The notes under the pieces were generated by a model. That model had not been told where the DNA came from, ran no database searches, and saw only the letters and a program-made list of their open reading frames with translations. Below are positions 9,216-18,280 of a stretch of DNA of 64,000 bases, one piece after another. The position numbers were made by a program, and so were the translations under genes. The stretch is from NCBI GenBank assembly GCA_028288025.1, contig JAQBOM010000015.1:1-64000 (forward strand), given 5' to 3'. The first letter of the stretch is position 1; every line of letters begins with the position of its first letter. The DNA is from Mucilaginibacter sp. (GTDB lineage: Bacteria; Bacteroidota; Bacteroidia; Sphingobacteriales; Sphingobacteriaceae).

Positions 9216-9284
9216 TTTGAGTCTTTAGTCCTGACATAAGTCGGAAGTCTTAAAACTCTTTGACTTGAGACTTAGAACTTCCCT
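9216..9284. repeat. GACTTAAGTC-type word repeat between convergent genes
   Basis: A low-complexity stretch of variants of AGTCTTAAGTC/GACTTGAGAC. Similar words recur at 32445-32476 and 33116-33196. It lies between the response regulator and the pullulanase gene, which converge. Confidence 0.45.
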
Positions 9285-11279
9285 TTAGTTGCTAAATAAA
9301 ATATACGCTGCAGTTCCCGGTACCACTATACTTCCGTCAGCAATTATTTTTATCCCTTTTTCATCAATCGTATTTTCATTCGCGGCTAAGCGCCACTTAC
9401 CTGCGGGTATTTTTATGGTCTTTTCAGCAACGTTGCCATTTAATACAACCAGTATGTTTTTCCACTTATCGCCATTGGCGTTATTGCTTATCTGGTAGCT
9501 AATCGCTGCCGGGTCGCCGGTTTCTAAAAACTTCAGGTTATCTTGTATCATTTGGGTAGATGGCATCCTGAATGCCGGGTGATGACGGCGCAAGGCGACC
9601 AGGCCTTTGTAATAATCAAATACCGCTTTATATGTTGTTTTTCGGCTCCAGTCTATCCGGTTAATCGAATCGGGTGATTTAAAGGAATTGGCTATGCCCT
9701 GCTTGGTCCGCAGCAGTTCAGCACCTGAATGCAGAAAGGCGACCCCCTGTGAGGTGAGCACAATGGCATTGGCCAATTTATCCATTTTTATCAGGTCGGC
9801 CTCAGAGGCTCCCGCATTTGATATTTTAAGCCGGTCAAACAGGGTATTATCATCATGGCAGGAAACATACGATATCGTTTGATAGGGTTGGGCTGCCCAC
9901 GGGGCTTTGGAATAATTAACCAACTTATAATTTACCTGTTGATTGGGAGTTGAGGCTACTATTCCAAATTTCACGCTTTCGCTCATTGCCGGGTTCCCGC
10001 TTACAAATCCCTTTTCTTTCAGATCGCCCCAGCCGCCTTTTAAGCCATCGCGCAGGTCGTCGCCAAAAACGGCTATCTCGTTTAATTTACTTACATTTTT
10101 TTTAACGGACCGCTGATCTTCAGGAAGCGGGCTATTGCCGGCTGTCCAGCCTTCGCCGTAAATAAATATGGTAGGATCTACCTTATGGAGCGCGGCGCTG
10201 ATCTGGTTCATAGTTTCTATATCATGCACGCCCATCAGGTCGAACCGGAAGCCATCTAAATGGTATTCCTTTGCCCAATAAACCACCGATTCGATCATGA
10301 ATTTACGTGCCATCGGCCGTTCAGAAGCGACTTCGTTACCGCAGCCCGTGCCGTTTGAATAGGAGCCATCCGGATTATGGCGATAAAAGTAACCCGGCGC
10401 AAACTGGTTGAAATTTGAACGCGTGTCGCTTGTGTGATTATAAACAACATCCAATATTACACGCAGCCCATTTTTATGCAGGGTTTGCACCATTTTTTTA
10501 AATTCCTTTATCCGCACGTTACCGTCATAAGGATTGGTAGAATAGCTGCCTTCGGGTACATTGTAATTTAGTGGATCGTAACCCCAATTGTATTTGTTGG
10601 CGTTAGGTTTCGTTTCATCAACCGAGTTAAAATCGAATGAAGGCAACAGGTGCACATGCGTTACGCCAAGTTGCTTGATGTGATCGAGCCCGGTGGGTTC
10701 GCCGTCGGGGCTTTTAGTGCCCGTTTCTGCTAAGCCTAAAAATTTGCCCTTATGCATTATTCCCGAGTTAGGGCTTATCGAAATATCCCGGACATGCAGC
10801 TCGTATAATACTATATCCGTAAAGTTTTTAAGCGCTGGTTTTTTGTCATTCTGCCAGTTAACAGGATTGGTTGAATGCAGGTCGACTATCATGCCGCGGT
10901 TGCCGTTAACACCAACCGCCCGGGCGTATATATCCGGGCGTTCAAGCAGCCATTTGCCATCCTGCATCACCTGGAAAGTGTAATACCTGTTTTTAAGATC
11001 CTTTGTAATTTCGGTTGCCCAAACACCATTTGTGCCTTTTGCCAAATCAATAGTGCTAACAGCGTTTCCACCATCGCCGGCTGCATATAACCTTAATTTT
11101 ACTTCGGCTGCTTTAGGCGCCCACACTTTAAAAATGGTTTTTGCCGGGGCGTAATTTACACCGAGGTCGTGGCCGGTATAAACCGGGTAATTATCGTATT
11201 GAGGTGCCTGCCGGGTTTTTTTGAATGAGATAAGCATAGAGGTAGCGACAATAAGGAGCATTAAATTCAGGTATTTCAT
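9285..11279 (-). CDS. pulA: Type I pullulanase (GH13_14), exported
   Basis: A 664-residue debranching enzyme that cleaves alpha-1,6 bonds in pullulan, glycogen or starch dextrins. After a hydrophobic N-terminus (about 1-20, no lipobox Cys) comes a CBM48-type beta-sandwich (TIFKVWAPKAAEVKLRLY, about 48-65). The type I pullulanase signature YNWGYDP is near 230. The GH13 catalytic core has DGFRFDLMG (nucleophile Asp about 347), IYGEGW (acid/base Glu about 376) and VSCHDD. A C-terminal beta domain ends the protein. It sits apart from any PUL-like cluster. Length is normal for the family. Confidence 0.92.
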   Translation of the reverse strand: MKYLNLMLLIVATSMLISFKKTRQAPQYDNYPVYTGHDLGVNYAPAKTIFKVWAPKAAEVKLRLYAAGDGGNAVSTIDLAKGTNGVWATEITKDLKNRYYTFQVMQDGKWLLERPDIYARAVGVNGNRGMIVDLHSTNPVNWQNDKKPALKNFTDIVLYELHVRDISISPNSGIMHKGKFLGLAETGTKSPDGEPTGLDHIKQLGVTHVHLLPSFDFNSVDETKPNANKYNWGYDPLNYNVPEGSYSTNPYDGNVRIKEFKKMVQTLHKNGLRVILDVVYNHTSDTRSNFNQFAPGYFYRHNPDGSYSNGTGCGNEVASERPMARKFMIESVVYWAKEYHLDGFRFDLMGVHDIETMNQISAALHKVDPTIFIYGEGWTAGNSPLPEDQRSVKKNVSKLNEIAVFGDDLRDGLKGGWGDLKEKGFVSGNPAMSESVKFGIVASTPNQQVNYKLVNYSKAPWAAQPYQTISYVSCHDDNTLFDRLKISNAGASEADLIKMDKLANAIVLTSQGVAFLHSGAELLRTKQGIANSFKSPDSINRIDWSRKTTYKAVFDYYKGLVALRRHHPAFRMPSTQMIQDNLKFLETGDPAAISYQISNNANGDKWKNILVVLNGNVAEKTIKIPAGKWRLAANENTIDEKGIKIIADGSIVVPGTAAYILFSN

Positions 11280-11364
11280 GGGCTGGGGAATGTTTATTAT
11301 CAGGAAAGTTTACTTAGTTATTTCAGGCTTTAAATGTAGGAATTAAGAAACAGAGTTAAACCTG

Positions 11365-11850
11365 TTATGCCCTCCATCGGAAGGATTTTTCATCAATAGC
11401 ACGCATGGTGCAAAGTATGCCGTTCAGATGATCGTATTCGTGTTGTAAAAGCTCAGCAAGCGCGTTTTCCATCTTCCACTCCTGCGGCTCCCAATTTTCA
11501 TCGAGATATTTTATGGTTAGCGCCTGGTGTCTTTTTACCTTTACAAGTAAGTGCGGGAAGCTCATGCAGTCGTCCCAAAGCTCAAACATTTCATCACTCA
11601 AGCCCGATAATTTGGGGTTGATAAAAACCACCGGCTTATCAATGTTCATGTAGATCAGCCGTTTCATAATGCCCAATTGCGGAGCCGCAATAGCACGCCC
11701 GAAGCCGTATTTGGCCCTAATCTCTTTCATTACATTATCCAAATCAGCCACCCAGCCTCCAACCAACGGAAGCTCCGTTTTTAAAACAGGCCGGCACACT
11801 TCGTAAAGACGCGGGTCGCCCAATAACAGAAGATCGGTAATGGTTTTCAT
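11365..11850 (-). CDS. def: Peptide deformylase-family metalloprotease
   Basis: A 161-residue protein with the three PDF motifs in order: GRAIAAPQLG (51-60, motif 1), DDCMS with metal ligand Cys 95 (motif 2, normally EGCLS), and QHEYDH with ligands His 137 and His 141 plus catalytic Glu 138. PDF removes the N-formyl group from nascent proteins. The divergent motif 2 puts it among type 2/3-like deformylases, so a housekeeping role is probable but not certain. I chose the ATG at 11850: the frame is open to 11937, but that extension crosses the terminator of the gene upstream. Confidence 0.83.
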   Translation of the reverse strand: MKTITDLLLLGDPRLYEVCRPVLKTELPLVGGWVADLDNVMKEIRAKYGFGRAIAAPQLGIMKRLIYMNIDKPVVFINPKLSGLSDEMFELWDDCMSFPHLLVKVKRHQALTIKYLDENWEPQEWKMENALAELLQHEYDHLNGILCTMRAIDEKSFRWRA

Positions 11851-11910
11851 AATTTGCTCAAAAGCAATATGCAATATTATGAAAATGGATAATACCGTGT
11901 GCAATACAAA

Positions 11911-11946
11911 CAAAAAAGGGGAATGAGCAGATATCATTCCCCTTTT
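11911..11946 (-). terminator. Rho-independent terminator after the DUF4142 gene
   Basis: A perfect 13-bp stem (11914-11926 with 11934-11946, 7-nt loop). Read on the minus strand it runs into TTTTTTG. It ends the DUF4142 transcript before the deformylase gene. Confidence 0.85.
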
Positions 11947-11963
11947 ATCGAAAACAATTAATG

Positions 11964-12551
11964 TTATTTCATGCTATCGTGTATCTTATTAATAGCGTCA
12001 AGGTGCATTTTTACAGTTGGTGCTGTTTTAGCGGCAAAGGCTTTCAAATCGGCATCTTTACAGCTTTTTGCTCCGTCCTGCATCAGATCAAGCGTTTTTT
12101 TATGTCCGTCGATCATCGCGTCAACGTAAGCCTTATCAAAGTCCTTACCCGATTTTTTGCTCAGGTCGTCCATCTTTTGCTTATGGTCGGTATCAACGCT
12201 ATCAGGAAGGGTTATATTTTTCTTTGCTGCTATTGCCTTTAACTCGTCGTTGGCTTTGCCATGGTCGGTTACCATCATGTTAGCAAAGTCTTTGATTTGC
12301 GCATTAGCGGTTTTTTGAAGGGCGAGCTTCCCTAACGCAACTTCGGCCAATCCCCCGTTTGCAGCTGCTGTGGCAAATTTTGCATCGTCCTTATCAACAG
12401 CTATCCCGCCGGTGGCAGCTACCTGGGTGGTCGTGTCTTTGGTTTTGTTTACACTGTCAGCACTTTCCTTGGCGTCCTTTGGGGCGCCGTTACAACCCTG
12501 CAGCGCATAGGCAGAAAGGGCGATGATAATGAGGTGAGTTAACTTTTTCAT
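11964..12551 (-). CDS. DUF4142-domain lipoprotein
   Basis: A 195-residue lipoprotein (lipobox YALQGC, Cys 20) with a low-complexity linker rich in Lys/Asp/Thr and then a DUF4142 four-helix, ferritin-like domain (about 55-190: DAKFATAAANGGLAEVALGK, MMVTDHGKANDELKAIA, DKAYVDAMIDGHKKTLDL). DUF4142 proteins are envelope proteins of unknown biochemistry, often linked to stress. The gene is monocistronic, with a strong terminator 17 bp downstream. Confidence 0.9.
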   Translation of the reverse strand: MKKLTHLIIIALSAYALQGCNGAPKDAKESADSVNKTKDTTTQVAATGGIAVDKDDAKFATAAANGGLAEVALGKLALQKTANAQIKDFANMMVTDHGKANDELKAIAAKKNITLPDSVDTDHKQKMDDLSKKSGKDFDKAYVDAMIDGHKKTLDLMQDGAKSCKDADLKAFAAKTAPTVKMHLDAINKIHDSMK

Positions 12552-12666
12552 AGTTGTTTTTTATAATTTGGTTTGTTGGTTAACAAACTACCCGCCGTTA
12601 GGTTTTTTTATTACGCTACTATTAAACCTTTTTTTGAATACTTGAACAAATCGAAAAAACTTATCT

Positions 12667-13314
12667 TTAACTCAACTCCTTCATCAGCTTATCAAAGGCA
12701 TCTTTTAATTGCGCCAGGTCATTTTCGAGTTTGACAACCCTTGCTTCAATACCAGGATGCCTTTCCGGGAGGTCGTCCATGAAATCGTCTTCATTTATTT
12801 CCGGTGTGCCGGCCAGCAAATGGGCATATCTCACCTCCTTTTGTCCCGGCCGCCTTGGCAGTTGCATCAAAAACGGCATTTCGATCGAACTCAGTTTCTC
12901 TAAAACCTCCTGCACGTCTTCAATCGATTCAAATTCGTGCAGCCTCCCGGAATTTGTATTTAGCTCACCCGGTGTTTGCGGGCCCCGTAATATTAACAGG
13001 CAAATAATAGCTACCTCCGCCGGTATCACCGGGAATACAATAGCAAAGTTGTGCTTATATTTAACGCTGCGTATGGAGCCGCCGGTAGCTGTGGAAACCA
13101 GGCCACGTTTCCTAAGCGAATTTAACGCAAGCACAACCGTGTCCTCATCAAACTGAACTACGGGTTTTCGAGATGTTTTTTGATTACAGGCCGTAGTAAG
13201 CCCATTGATGGTCATGGGGTAATAATCGGGCGTGGTTTTGCTTTTTTCCATTAATGAGCCAAGCACCCGCAGTTCAACCTCGTCGAGTACAGGTAATATA
13301 ATTTGTGAATCCAT
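12667..13314 (-). CDS. YceH-family (DUF480) protein
   Basis: A 215-residue DUF480/YceH homologue made of two winged-helix units: LDEVELRVLGSLMEKSKTTPDYYPMT at the start and CLLILRGPQTPGELNTNSGR in the middle, with a short coiled coil at the end (EARVVKLENDLAQLKDAFDK). The family is widespread and of unknown function. The fold suggests nucleic-acid or protein contacts, which is inference. It is divergent from the WalJ-like gene, which starts 141 bp away. Confidence 0.9.
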   Translation of the reverse strand: MDSQIILPVLDEVELRVLGSLMEKSKTTPDYYPMTINGLTTACNQKTSRKPVVQFDEDTVVLALNSLRKRGLVSTATGGSIRSVKYKHNFAIVFPVIPAEVAIICLLILRGPQTPGELNTNSGRLHEFESIEDVQEVLEKLSSIEMPFLMQLPRRPGQKEVRYAHLLAGTPEINEDDFMDDLPERHPGIEARVVKLENDLAQLKDAFDKLMKELS

Positions 13315-13455
13315 AGTTTTAATTCCGGCGCCGCAAGGTCAATGTGACTTAGCATCAGGAGTTTTCAAATGTGCAAACTTTCTCATTCAGGTTTAGTATA
13401 TATTTTATTATTCAAATGAAAAATTCATTAAAATCCGGTTACTTTGTAAGCTAAG

Positions 13456-14292
13456 ATGTCCTTATTCATTACGTCGTTAAATTCGGGGAGCAACGGTAAT
13501 TGCTATTACATTGGTAACGAGCATGAAGCGATATTGGTTGATGCCGGTATTTCGTGCCGCGAAACCGAAAGGCGAATGCTGCGGCTGGGTTTATCCATTA
13601 AAAAGATTAAGGCCATTTTTGTTTCGCACGAACATTCCGATCACATCAGCGGTATCCCCGTACTTGCAAAGAAACACCAATTGCCGGTTTATATTACCCG
13701 GCCAACCATGCTGAGCGGCAGATTAAGCCTGGAAGATCACCTGGTTAAACCGTTCGCACCGTTTGAAACCATCGGTATCGGCGAATTGCTTGTTACCGCC
13801 TTCCCCAAACTGCACGACGCTTCTAACCCGCATAGTTTTGTTATTTCGTGCCGCGATATTAAAGTTGGCGTTTTTACCGACATCGGTGTGGCCTGCGAAC
13901 AGGTGATCCATCATTTCGGCCAGTGTCACGCTGCATTTCTCGAGGCCAATTATGATGATGAGATGCTGGAGAAGGGCAATTATCCGTTTCATTTAAAGCG
14001 GCGTATCCGCGGGGGATATGGACACCTGTCCAACAAACAGGCGCTGGAATTATTTAATACGCACCGTTCGCCGGATTTGAGCCATTTACTATTGTCGCAC
14101 CTCTCAAAAAATAATAACGACCCTCAACTTGTAAACGAGTTGTTTAGCAGCTGTGCCTGCGGTACTTCTATTATTGTAGCGTCGCGTTATGAGGAAACCG
14201 CTGTTTATCAAATAGGGCAGGAAAATGTGTCCGGACAAGTAATGGGCCGGGACATCAAGCTAAATTCCTGGCAGCCTACATTGTTTGAATGA
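13456..14292 (+). CDS. Metallo-beta-lactamase-fold hydrolase, WalJ/YycJ-like
   Basis: A 278-residue MBL-fold protein. It opens with FITSLNSGSNGNCYYIG, typical of YycJ/WalJ, and carries the metal motif HEHSDH (58-63), a later histidine in KLHDASNP, and LSHLSKNNN, characteristic of the subfamily. Relatives are cytoplasmic DNA exonucleases or phosphodiesterases; in Firmicutes WalJ belongs to the walRK operon, but no walRK is present here. The ATG follows a TTACTTTG word by only 10 nt, so the leader may be very short. Confidence 0.88.
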   Translation: MSLFITSLNSGSNGNCYYIGNEHEAILVDAGISCRETERRMLRLGLSIKKIKAIFVSHEHSDHISGIPVLAKKHQLPVYITRPTMLSGRLSLEDHLVKPFAPFETIGIGELLVTAFPKLHDASNPHSFVISCRDIKVGVFTDIGVACEQVIHHFGQCHAAFLEANYDDEMLEKGNYPFHLKRRIRGGYGHLSNKQALELFNTHRSPDLSHLLLSHLSKNNNDPQLVNELFSSCACGTSIIVASRYEETAVYQIGQENVSGQVMGRDIKLNSWQPTLFE

Positions 14293-14422
14293 GGTTTTAT
14301 AAATAATCGCAATTTTTTAGCATTTCGTCAGGACGGAATACAAATATCTCAAAAAATGGAAACTTGGCATCGTTTTAGATATTTTATTTAGAAGTGCAAT
14401 TTTTTAACTTAAAGTAAAAATT

Positions 14423-14620
14423 ATGGGTTTATTAAAATTTATTATTGTAGGCGCTGCCGTGGGTTACGGCATAAACTACCTCATGAAAAAACGGCCCGAC
14501 GGGCATTCAATTATTGAAGATTTTGGATCCGACGTTCCGGAATGGATCGATAAGGCCAAAAAGTTTGTCGCCGATAATCTCGGGGATGTTGTTCAGCATA
14601 CTCAAACCAGGGCGAGTTAA
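14423..14620 (+). CDS. Small YtxH-like protein
   Basis: A 65-residue protein: a glycine-containing hydrophobic N-terminus (MGLLKFIIVGAAVGYGINYL, one membrane helix) followed by an amphipathic tail (VPEWIDKAKKFVADNLGDVV). It resembles short YtxH-type stress proteins, but the match is weak. A strong terminator follows, and the frame is open from a credible ATG. Function unknown. Confidence 0.6.
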   Translation: MGLLKFIIVGAAVGYGINYLMKKRPDGHSIIEDFGSDVPEWIDKAKKFVADNLGDVVQHTQTRAS

Positions 14621-14631
14621 AGCGTTTTGGG

Positions 14632-14670
14632 AAAAAGAAAAAGGCCGCGTAAGCGGCCTTTTTCTTTTTT
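14632..14670 (+). terminator. Rho-independent terminator
   Basis: GGCCGC-gtaa-GCGGCC flanked by matching A and T tracts (stem about 16 bp including A-T pairs) and ending TTTTT. It lies 12 bp after the small YtxH-like gene. Confidence 0.9.
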
Positions 14671-15016
14671 AGTACTTTCTAACCCGTTCTACTATAACCC
14701 TACTACTCTATATACACCTACGCCGACTTTATGCCGTCCGGCATTATCATCAAACTCTCAAGTCCTAAATGTGGCGGTTTACCGGCTGCATAAACACCTC
14801 CGTCAAGCACTTTCCAATTTTCAATAAACAACATTGTGTTCCGGCTAAAAAGCCTGTATTTGCTACTTGTTAAATTGTTTTAATTTTTCGGAATTTTATT
14901 ATACTGAAAATCAATTAATTGCGAAAAAATTTAAATCGTATAGAAAAGTTTTATCGTGAATTGAAACAAAGGCAATAGCCATTGCGTACAAGAAGGCCTA
15001 AGTAATTTAAACTATT
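14671..15016. other. Intergenic leader region of the beta-helix genes
   Basis: 346 bp without a gene. It includes a small hairpin (TGCCGtcCGGCA near 14732-14743) and, at 14859-14888, TTTG-N18-TAATTTTT, which is one base off the -33/-7 consensus. If used, this would give the first beta-helix gene an untranslated leader of about 120 nt. Confidence 0.4.
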
Positions 15017-16156
15017 ATGAAGCCTCAAAACGTAAAAAAGAGCCTTAAAGGCTCATGGACTTCTTATGCCTTTTTCATAGCTTTAATTTTGTTAATAGCA
15101 TCTTGTAAAAAAGATGCAATGGTAACTCCGGCCAGCGTAGCAGAAACAACCGCTACGGGAGCAACAACAAGTTCATCAACGCCATCCGGCTCTACATCTT
15201 CAACAGCTACCACACCAACCGGTGCAACAACACCGGCTACAGGTACAACTACACCAGCAGCAACTACCACGACGGCAACTACAACTGCTGTCACTTCCGG
15301 ATATACTTCTTCAAGCCCGATAAACCTCAACGGTTCGCATGATATCACTATCAGCGGCAAATCGATCAATGGGGGAAGTGTTCCCGCCATTACGTTGACC
15401 AATTGTTACAATGTGCACATCACCAAAAACATGCTGGGTAATTCAACCGATGTTGGCGTATATCTGTACAACTGTTACAACGTTACTGTTGATTATAATA
15501 ACATCACTAATGTAAGCACCGGCGTTTACGTAGTGAATACAACCGGCGGAGGTATAGTTGTTAACTACAACCAATTCAAAAATATGGTTGGCCCTATGCC
15601 ACGCGGACAGTTTGTACAATTTAATACTGTAAGCGGTTCAGGTAATTCAATCAGCTATAATAAAGGCGAGAATATTTTCGGCCAAAGCAATCCCGAAGAC
15701 GCTATTAACCTTTACAAAAGCAACGGTACTTCCTCAAGCCCGATACAGGTTGTAGGTAACTGGATAAGAGGTGGCGGCCCAAGCGCAACCGGCGGCGGTA
15801 TTATGTTAGGCGACACCGGCGGTTCGTACGAAATAGCTTCTAACAATATCATGGTTGATCCCGGGCAATATGGAATAGCCATTGCAGGCGGCGATCACAT
15901 GTCGATCACAAATAACAGCATTTACGGTAAGGCCCAATCATTTACCAATATAGGTTTATACATCTGGGGACAGTCGGGTTCGCTTTGTACCAACGCTACA
16001 ATCAGCGGAAATCAGGTAAAATTTATGAATAAGTCAAATTCCGAAAATGACGCATGGGTTGGCACGGGTGAAAGTACCCCATCCGGCTGGAGCTCTAACA
16101 CTTTTGGCGCAAACATCAGCGCGTCAATCCTACCTTCAGTGGTTGTATCCTTCTAA
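15017..16156 (+). CDS. Right-handed beta-helix lipoprotein, one module
   Basis: A 379-residue lipoprotein (lipobox LLIASC, Cys 30). After Cys comes a Thr/Ala/Ser/Gly/Pro-rich linker (about 38-95) likely to be flexible or glycosylated. Then a single parallel beta-helix module of about 280 residues has NosD-type coils: GSHDITISGKSINGG, NCYNVHITKNMLGNS, NCYNVTVDYNNITNVS. The fold is that of pectate lyase-like surface proteins; no catalytic residues can be assigned. It is close kin to both modules of the next gene and is probably displayed on the outer membrane. Confidence 0.8.
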   Translation: MKPQNVKKSLKGSWTSYAFFIALILLIASCKKDAMVTPASVAETTATGATTSSSTPSGSTSSTATTPTGATTPATGTTTPAATTTTATTTAVTSGYTSSSPINLNGSHDITISGKSINGGSVPAITLTNCYNVHITKNMLGNSTDVGVYLYNCYNVTVDYNNITNVSTGVYVVNTTGGGIVVNYNQFKNMVGPMPRGQFVQFNTVSGSGNSISYNKGENIFGQSNPEDAINLYKSNGTSSSPIQVVGNWIRGGGPSATGGGIMLGDTGGSYEIASNNIMVDPGQYGIAIAGGDHMSITNNSIYGKAQSFTNIGLYIWGQSGSLCTNATISGNQVKFMNKSNSENDAWVGTGESTPSGWSSNTFGANISASILPSVVVSF

Positions 16157-16184
16157 ATAGTTCGATAGGTAATATATACTGAAC

Positions 16185-16208
16185 GCGGCCCATGGTAACA
16201 TGGGCCGC
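16185..16208 (+). promoter_or_regulatory. Stem-loop between the two beta-helix genes
   Basis: A perfect 10-bp stem (GCGGCCCATG with CATGGGCCGC, 4-nt loop) with no T-run after it. It may stabilise the upstream mRNA or attenuate read-through into the next gene, which starts 25 bp later. Confidence 0.6.
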
Positions 16209-16233
16209 AAAAATTAAACCCTAATTAATTTTT

Positions 16234-18120
16234 ATGAAAGCACCTTTACTTTTCATTGCAATGGTATGCGCCGTAGCCATTAGTTCCTGTTCAAAAACGG
16301 AGATTAAACCCGGTACCACAACATCATTAACGCATGTTAATTTTACATCTACAAAGCTGGCTGCTGTACCTTACGCTTCTTATGCAGCGTCGAGCCCGAT
16401 AAACCTGACCGGATCACATGATATAACCATCAGCGGAAAATCTATCACCGGTGGTACAGTTCCGGCAATTACGCTGAAAAACTGCTACAATGTACATATC
16501 ACCCAAAACAGTTTGGGGAACTCAACCAACATCGGCATCTATTTGATCAATTGTAAAAATATAACCGTTGACTATAATTATATCACGAATGTAAGCACCG
16601 GCGTTGACGTTGAAAATTCACCAGGCGGAGGCATTATTATTAATTATAACCAGTTTTTGAATATGAAGGGTCCTTCACCCCGTGGCCAATTGGTACTGTT
16701 TAATACAGTGGGCGGCGCCAATAACTCAATTAGCTACAACAAGGGCGAAAATATTGCCGGTCAAAGCACCCCCGAAGATGCGATCAATGTTTATATGAGC
16801 AAAGGTACCGCCTTAAGCCCGATTAAAATCGTTGGAAACTGGATACGCGGTGGCGGCCCGAGTACAACAGGCGGTGGTATCCTGCTTGGGAATATGGGCG
16901 GGGCGTACCAGGTTGCATCCAATAATATCCTGGTTAACCCCGGCCAATACGGGATGGCCATTGGCGGCGGTAATCATATGTCTATTACAAATAACAGTAT
17001 TTATGCTGCGGCTCAATCATTTACTAATGTTGGCATATATATATGGGGCCAGGGCGTACCGCCGGCTACCTATACTACAGTTAGCGGTAATAAGGTGAAA
17101 TTCATCAATAATGCTAATGCAGAAAACGATTCGTGGGTTGCGCCGGGCGAAGCCACCCCTGCAGGCTGGAGCACCAATACCTGGGGTGCAAATATCGATG
17201 CGTCTATTTTACCGGCTGTAGTTGTTTCGCAGGGAGCGGCTACTATGCCTATAGATAATACAACCTATGTTACATCGGGCGTAATCAACTTAAATGGTTC
17301 GCACGACATTACCATCAGCGGCAAATCGATCAATGGCGGTAGCGTTGCCGCAATTACATTGACCAATTGCTATAATATGCACATCACCAAAAACATGCTG
17401 GGCAATTCATCCAACGTGGGCATTTATTTATATAACTGTTATAATATCACGATAGATTATAATTGCATCACGAACGTAAGTGCCGGCGTTTTGGCAGCCG
17501 ACATCACCAACGGTGGTATAATTGTCAACAACAACCAGTTTAAAAATATGGTTGGCCCCATGCCTCACGGCCAATTTGTGCAGTTTGACAATGTTAGCGG
17601 TGCGAATAACTCAATCAGTTACAACAGGGGCGAGAATGTTTTCGGCCAAAGTAATCCTGAAGATGCTATTAACCTTTACAAAAGCAACGGAACAGCTTCG
17701 AGCCCTATACAGGTAGCCGGTAACTGGATAAGAGGCGGCGGCCCAAGCTCATCGGGCGGCGGAATTATGCTTGGCGACAACGGAGGTTCGTACCAGGTAG
17801 CTTCGAACAATATCCTGGTTAACCCCGGGCAATATGGAATGGCTATTGCAGGTGGTGATAACATATCGATCACTAATAACACCACTTACGCGGTGACCCA
17901 GTCTTTCACAAATATCGGTGTATATGTATGGGGGCAATCCGGGAGCCCGTGCACCAACACTACTGTAAGCGGTAACCAGGTGAAATTTTTCAACAAATCG
18001 AATATCGAAAACGACGCTTGGGTAGCCGGCGGCGAAGCTACGCCATCGGGCTGGAGCACAAATACTTTTGGCGCAAATATCGACGCTTCAATTTTACCGA
18101 CCGTACTTATTTCCTTTTAA
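16234..18120 (+). CDS. Right-handed beta-helix lipoprotein, two tandem modules
   Basis: A 628-residue lipoprotein (MKAPLLFIAMVCAVAISSC, Cys 19) with two successive beta-helix modules (about 45-335 and 345-628), each near 280 residues and each starting INL.GSHDITISGKS and ending GANIDASILP. The second module is more like the single module of the gene upstream (shared NMVGPMP, QSNPEDAINLYKSNGT and GQSGSPCTN-type text) than like its own first module. This points to shuffling or conversion between copies. It lacks the Thr-rich linker of its neighbour. Ligand or substrate unknown; surface exposure is inferred. Confidence 0.8.
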   Translation: MKAPLLFIAMVCAVAISSCSKTEIKPGTTTSLTHVNFTSTKLAAVPYASYAASSPINLTGSHDITISGKSITGGTVPAITLKNCYNVHITQNSLGNSTNIGIYLINCKNITVDYNYITNVSTGVDVENSPGGGIIINYNQFLNMKGPSPRGQLVLFNTVGGANNSISYNKGENIAGQSTPEDAINVYMSKGTALSPIKIVGNWIRGGGPSTTGGGILLGNMGGAYQVASNNILVNPGQYGMAIGGGNHMSITNNSIYAAAQSFTNVGIYIWGQGVPPATYTTVSGNKVKFINNANAENDSWVAPGEATPAGWSTNTWGANIDASILPAVVVSQGAATMPIDNTTYVTSGVINLNGSHDITISGKSINGGSVAAITLTNCYNMHITKNMLGNSSNVGIYLYNCYNITIDYNCITNVSAGVLAADITNGGIIVNNNQFKNMVGPMPHGQFVQFDNVSGANNSISYNRGENVFGQSNPEDAINLYKSNGTASSPIQVAGNWIRGGGPSSSGGGIMLGDNGGSYQVASNNILVNPGQYGMAIAGGDNISITNNTTYAVTQSFTNIGVYVWGQSGSPCTNTTVSGNQVKFFNKSNIENDAWVAGGEATPSGWSTNTFGANIDASILPTVLISF

Positions 18121-18146
18121 ATCGTGTAAATAATTTAACATAAATG

Positions 18147-18180
18147 AAGCCGTCCTATGCTCGCATGGTACGGCTTTTTC
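18147..18180 (+). terminator. Rho-independent terminator of the beta-helix genes
   Basis: AAGCCGT (18147-18153) pairs with ACGGCTT (18170-18176) around a partly paired loop and is followed by TTTTTC. Confidence 0.7.
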
Positions 18181-18232
18181 GTAATTCAACATACGGGTTT
18201 ATAACTAACCCCCACGTTTTCACGTAAGAAGC

Positions 18233-18263
18233 TTGACTATTGTATGTTTATATCGCATATTTG
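18233..18263 (+). promoter_or_regulatory. Probable promoter of the hybrid kinase gene
   Basis: TTG (18233-18235), 20 bp, then CATATTTG (18256-18263), one base off TAnnTTTG. The ATG is 18 bp downstream. Confidence 0.45.
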
Positions 18264-18280
18264 TTAATTGAATCCCCGAA

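Noticed and set aside
15064..15402. 112-codon Val-rich frame antisense to the Thr/Ala linker
   Set aside because: It mirrors the ACN/GCN-rich linker of the beta-helix gene; low-complexity artefact.
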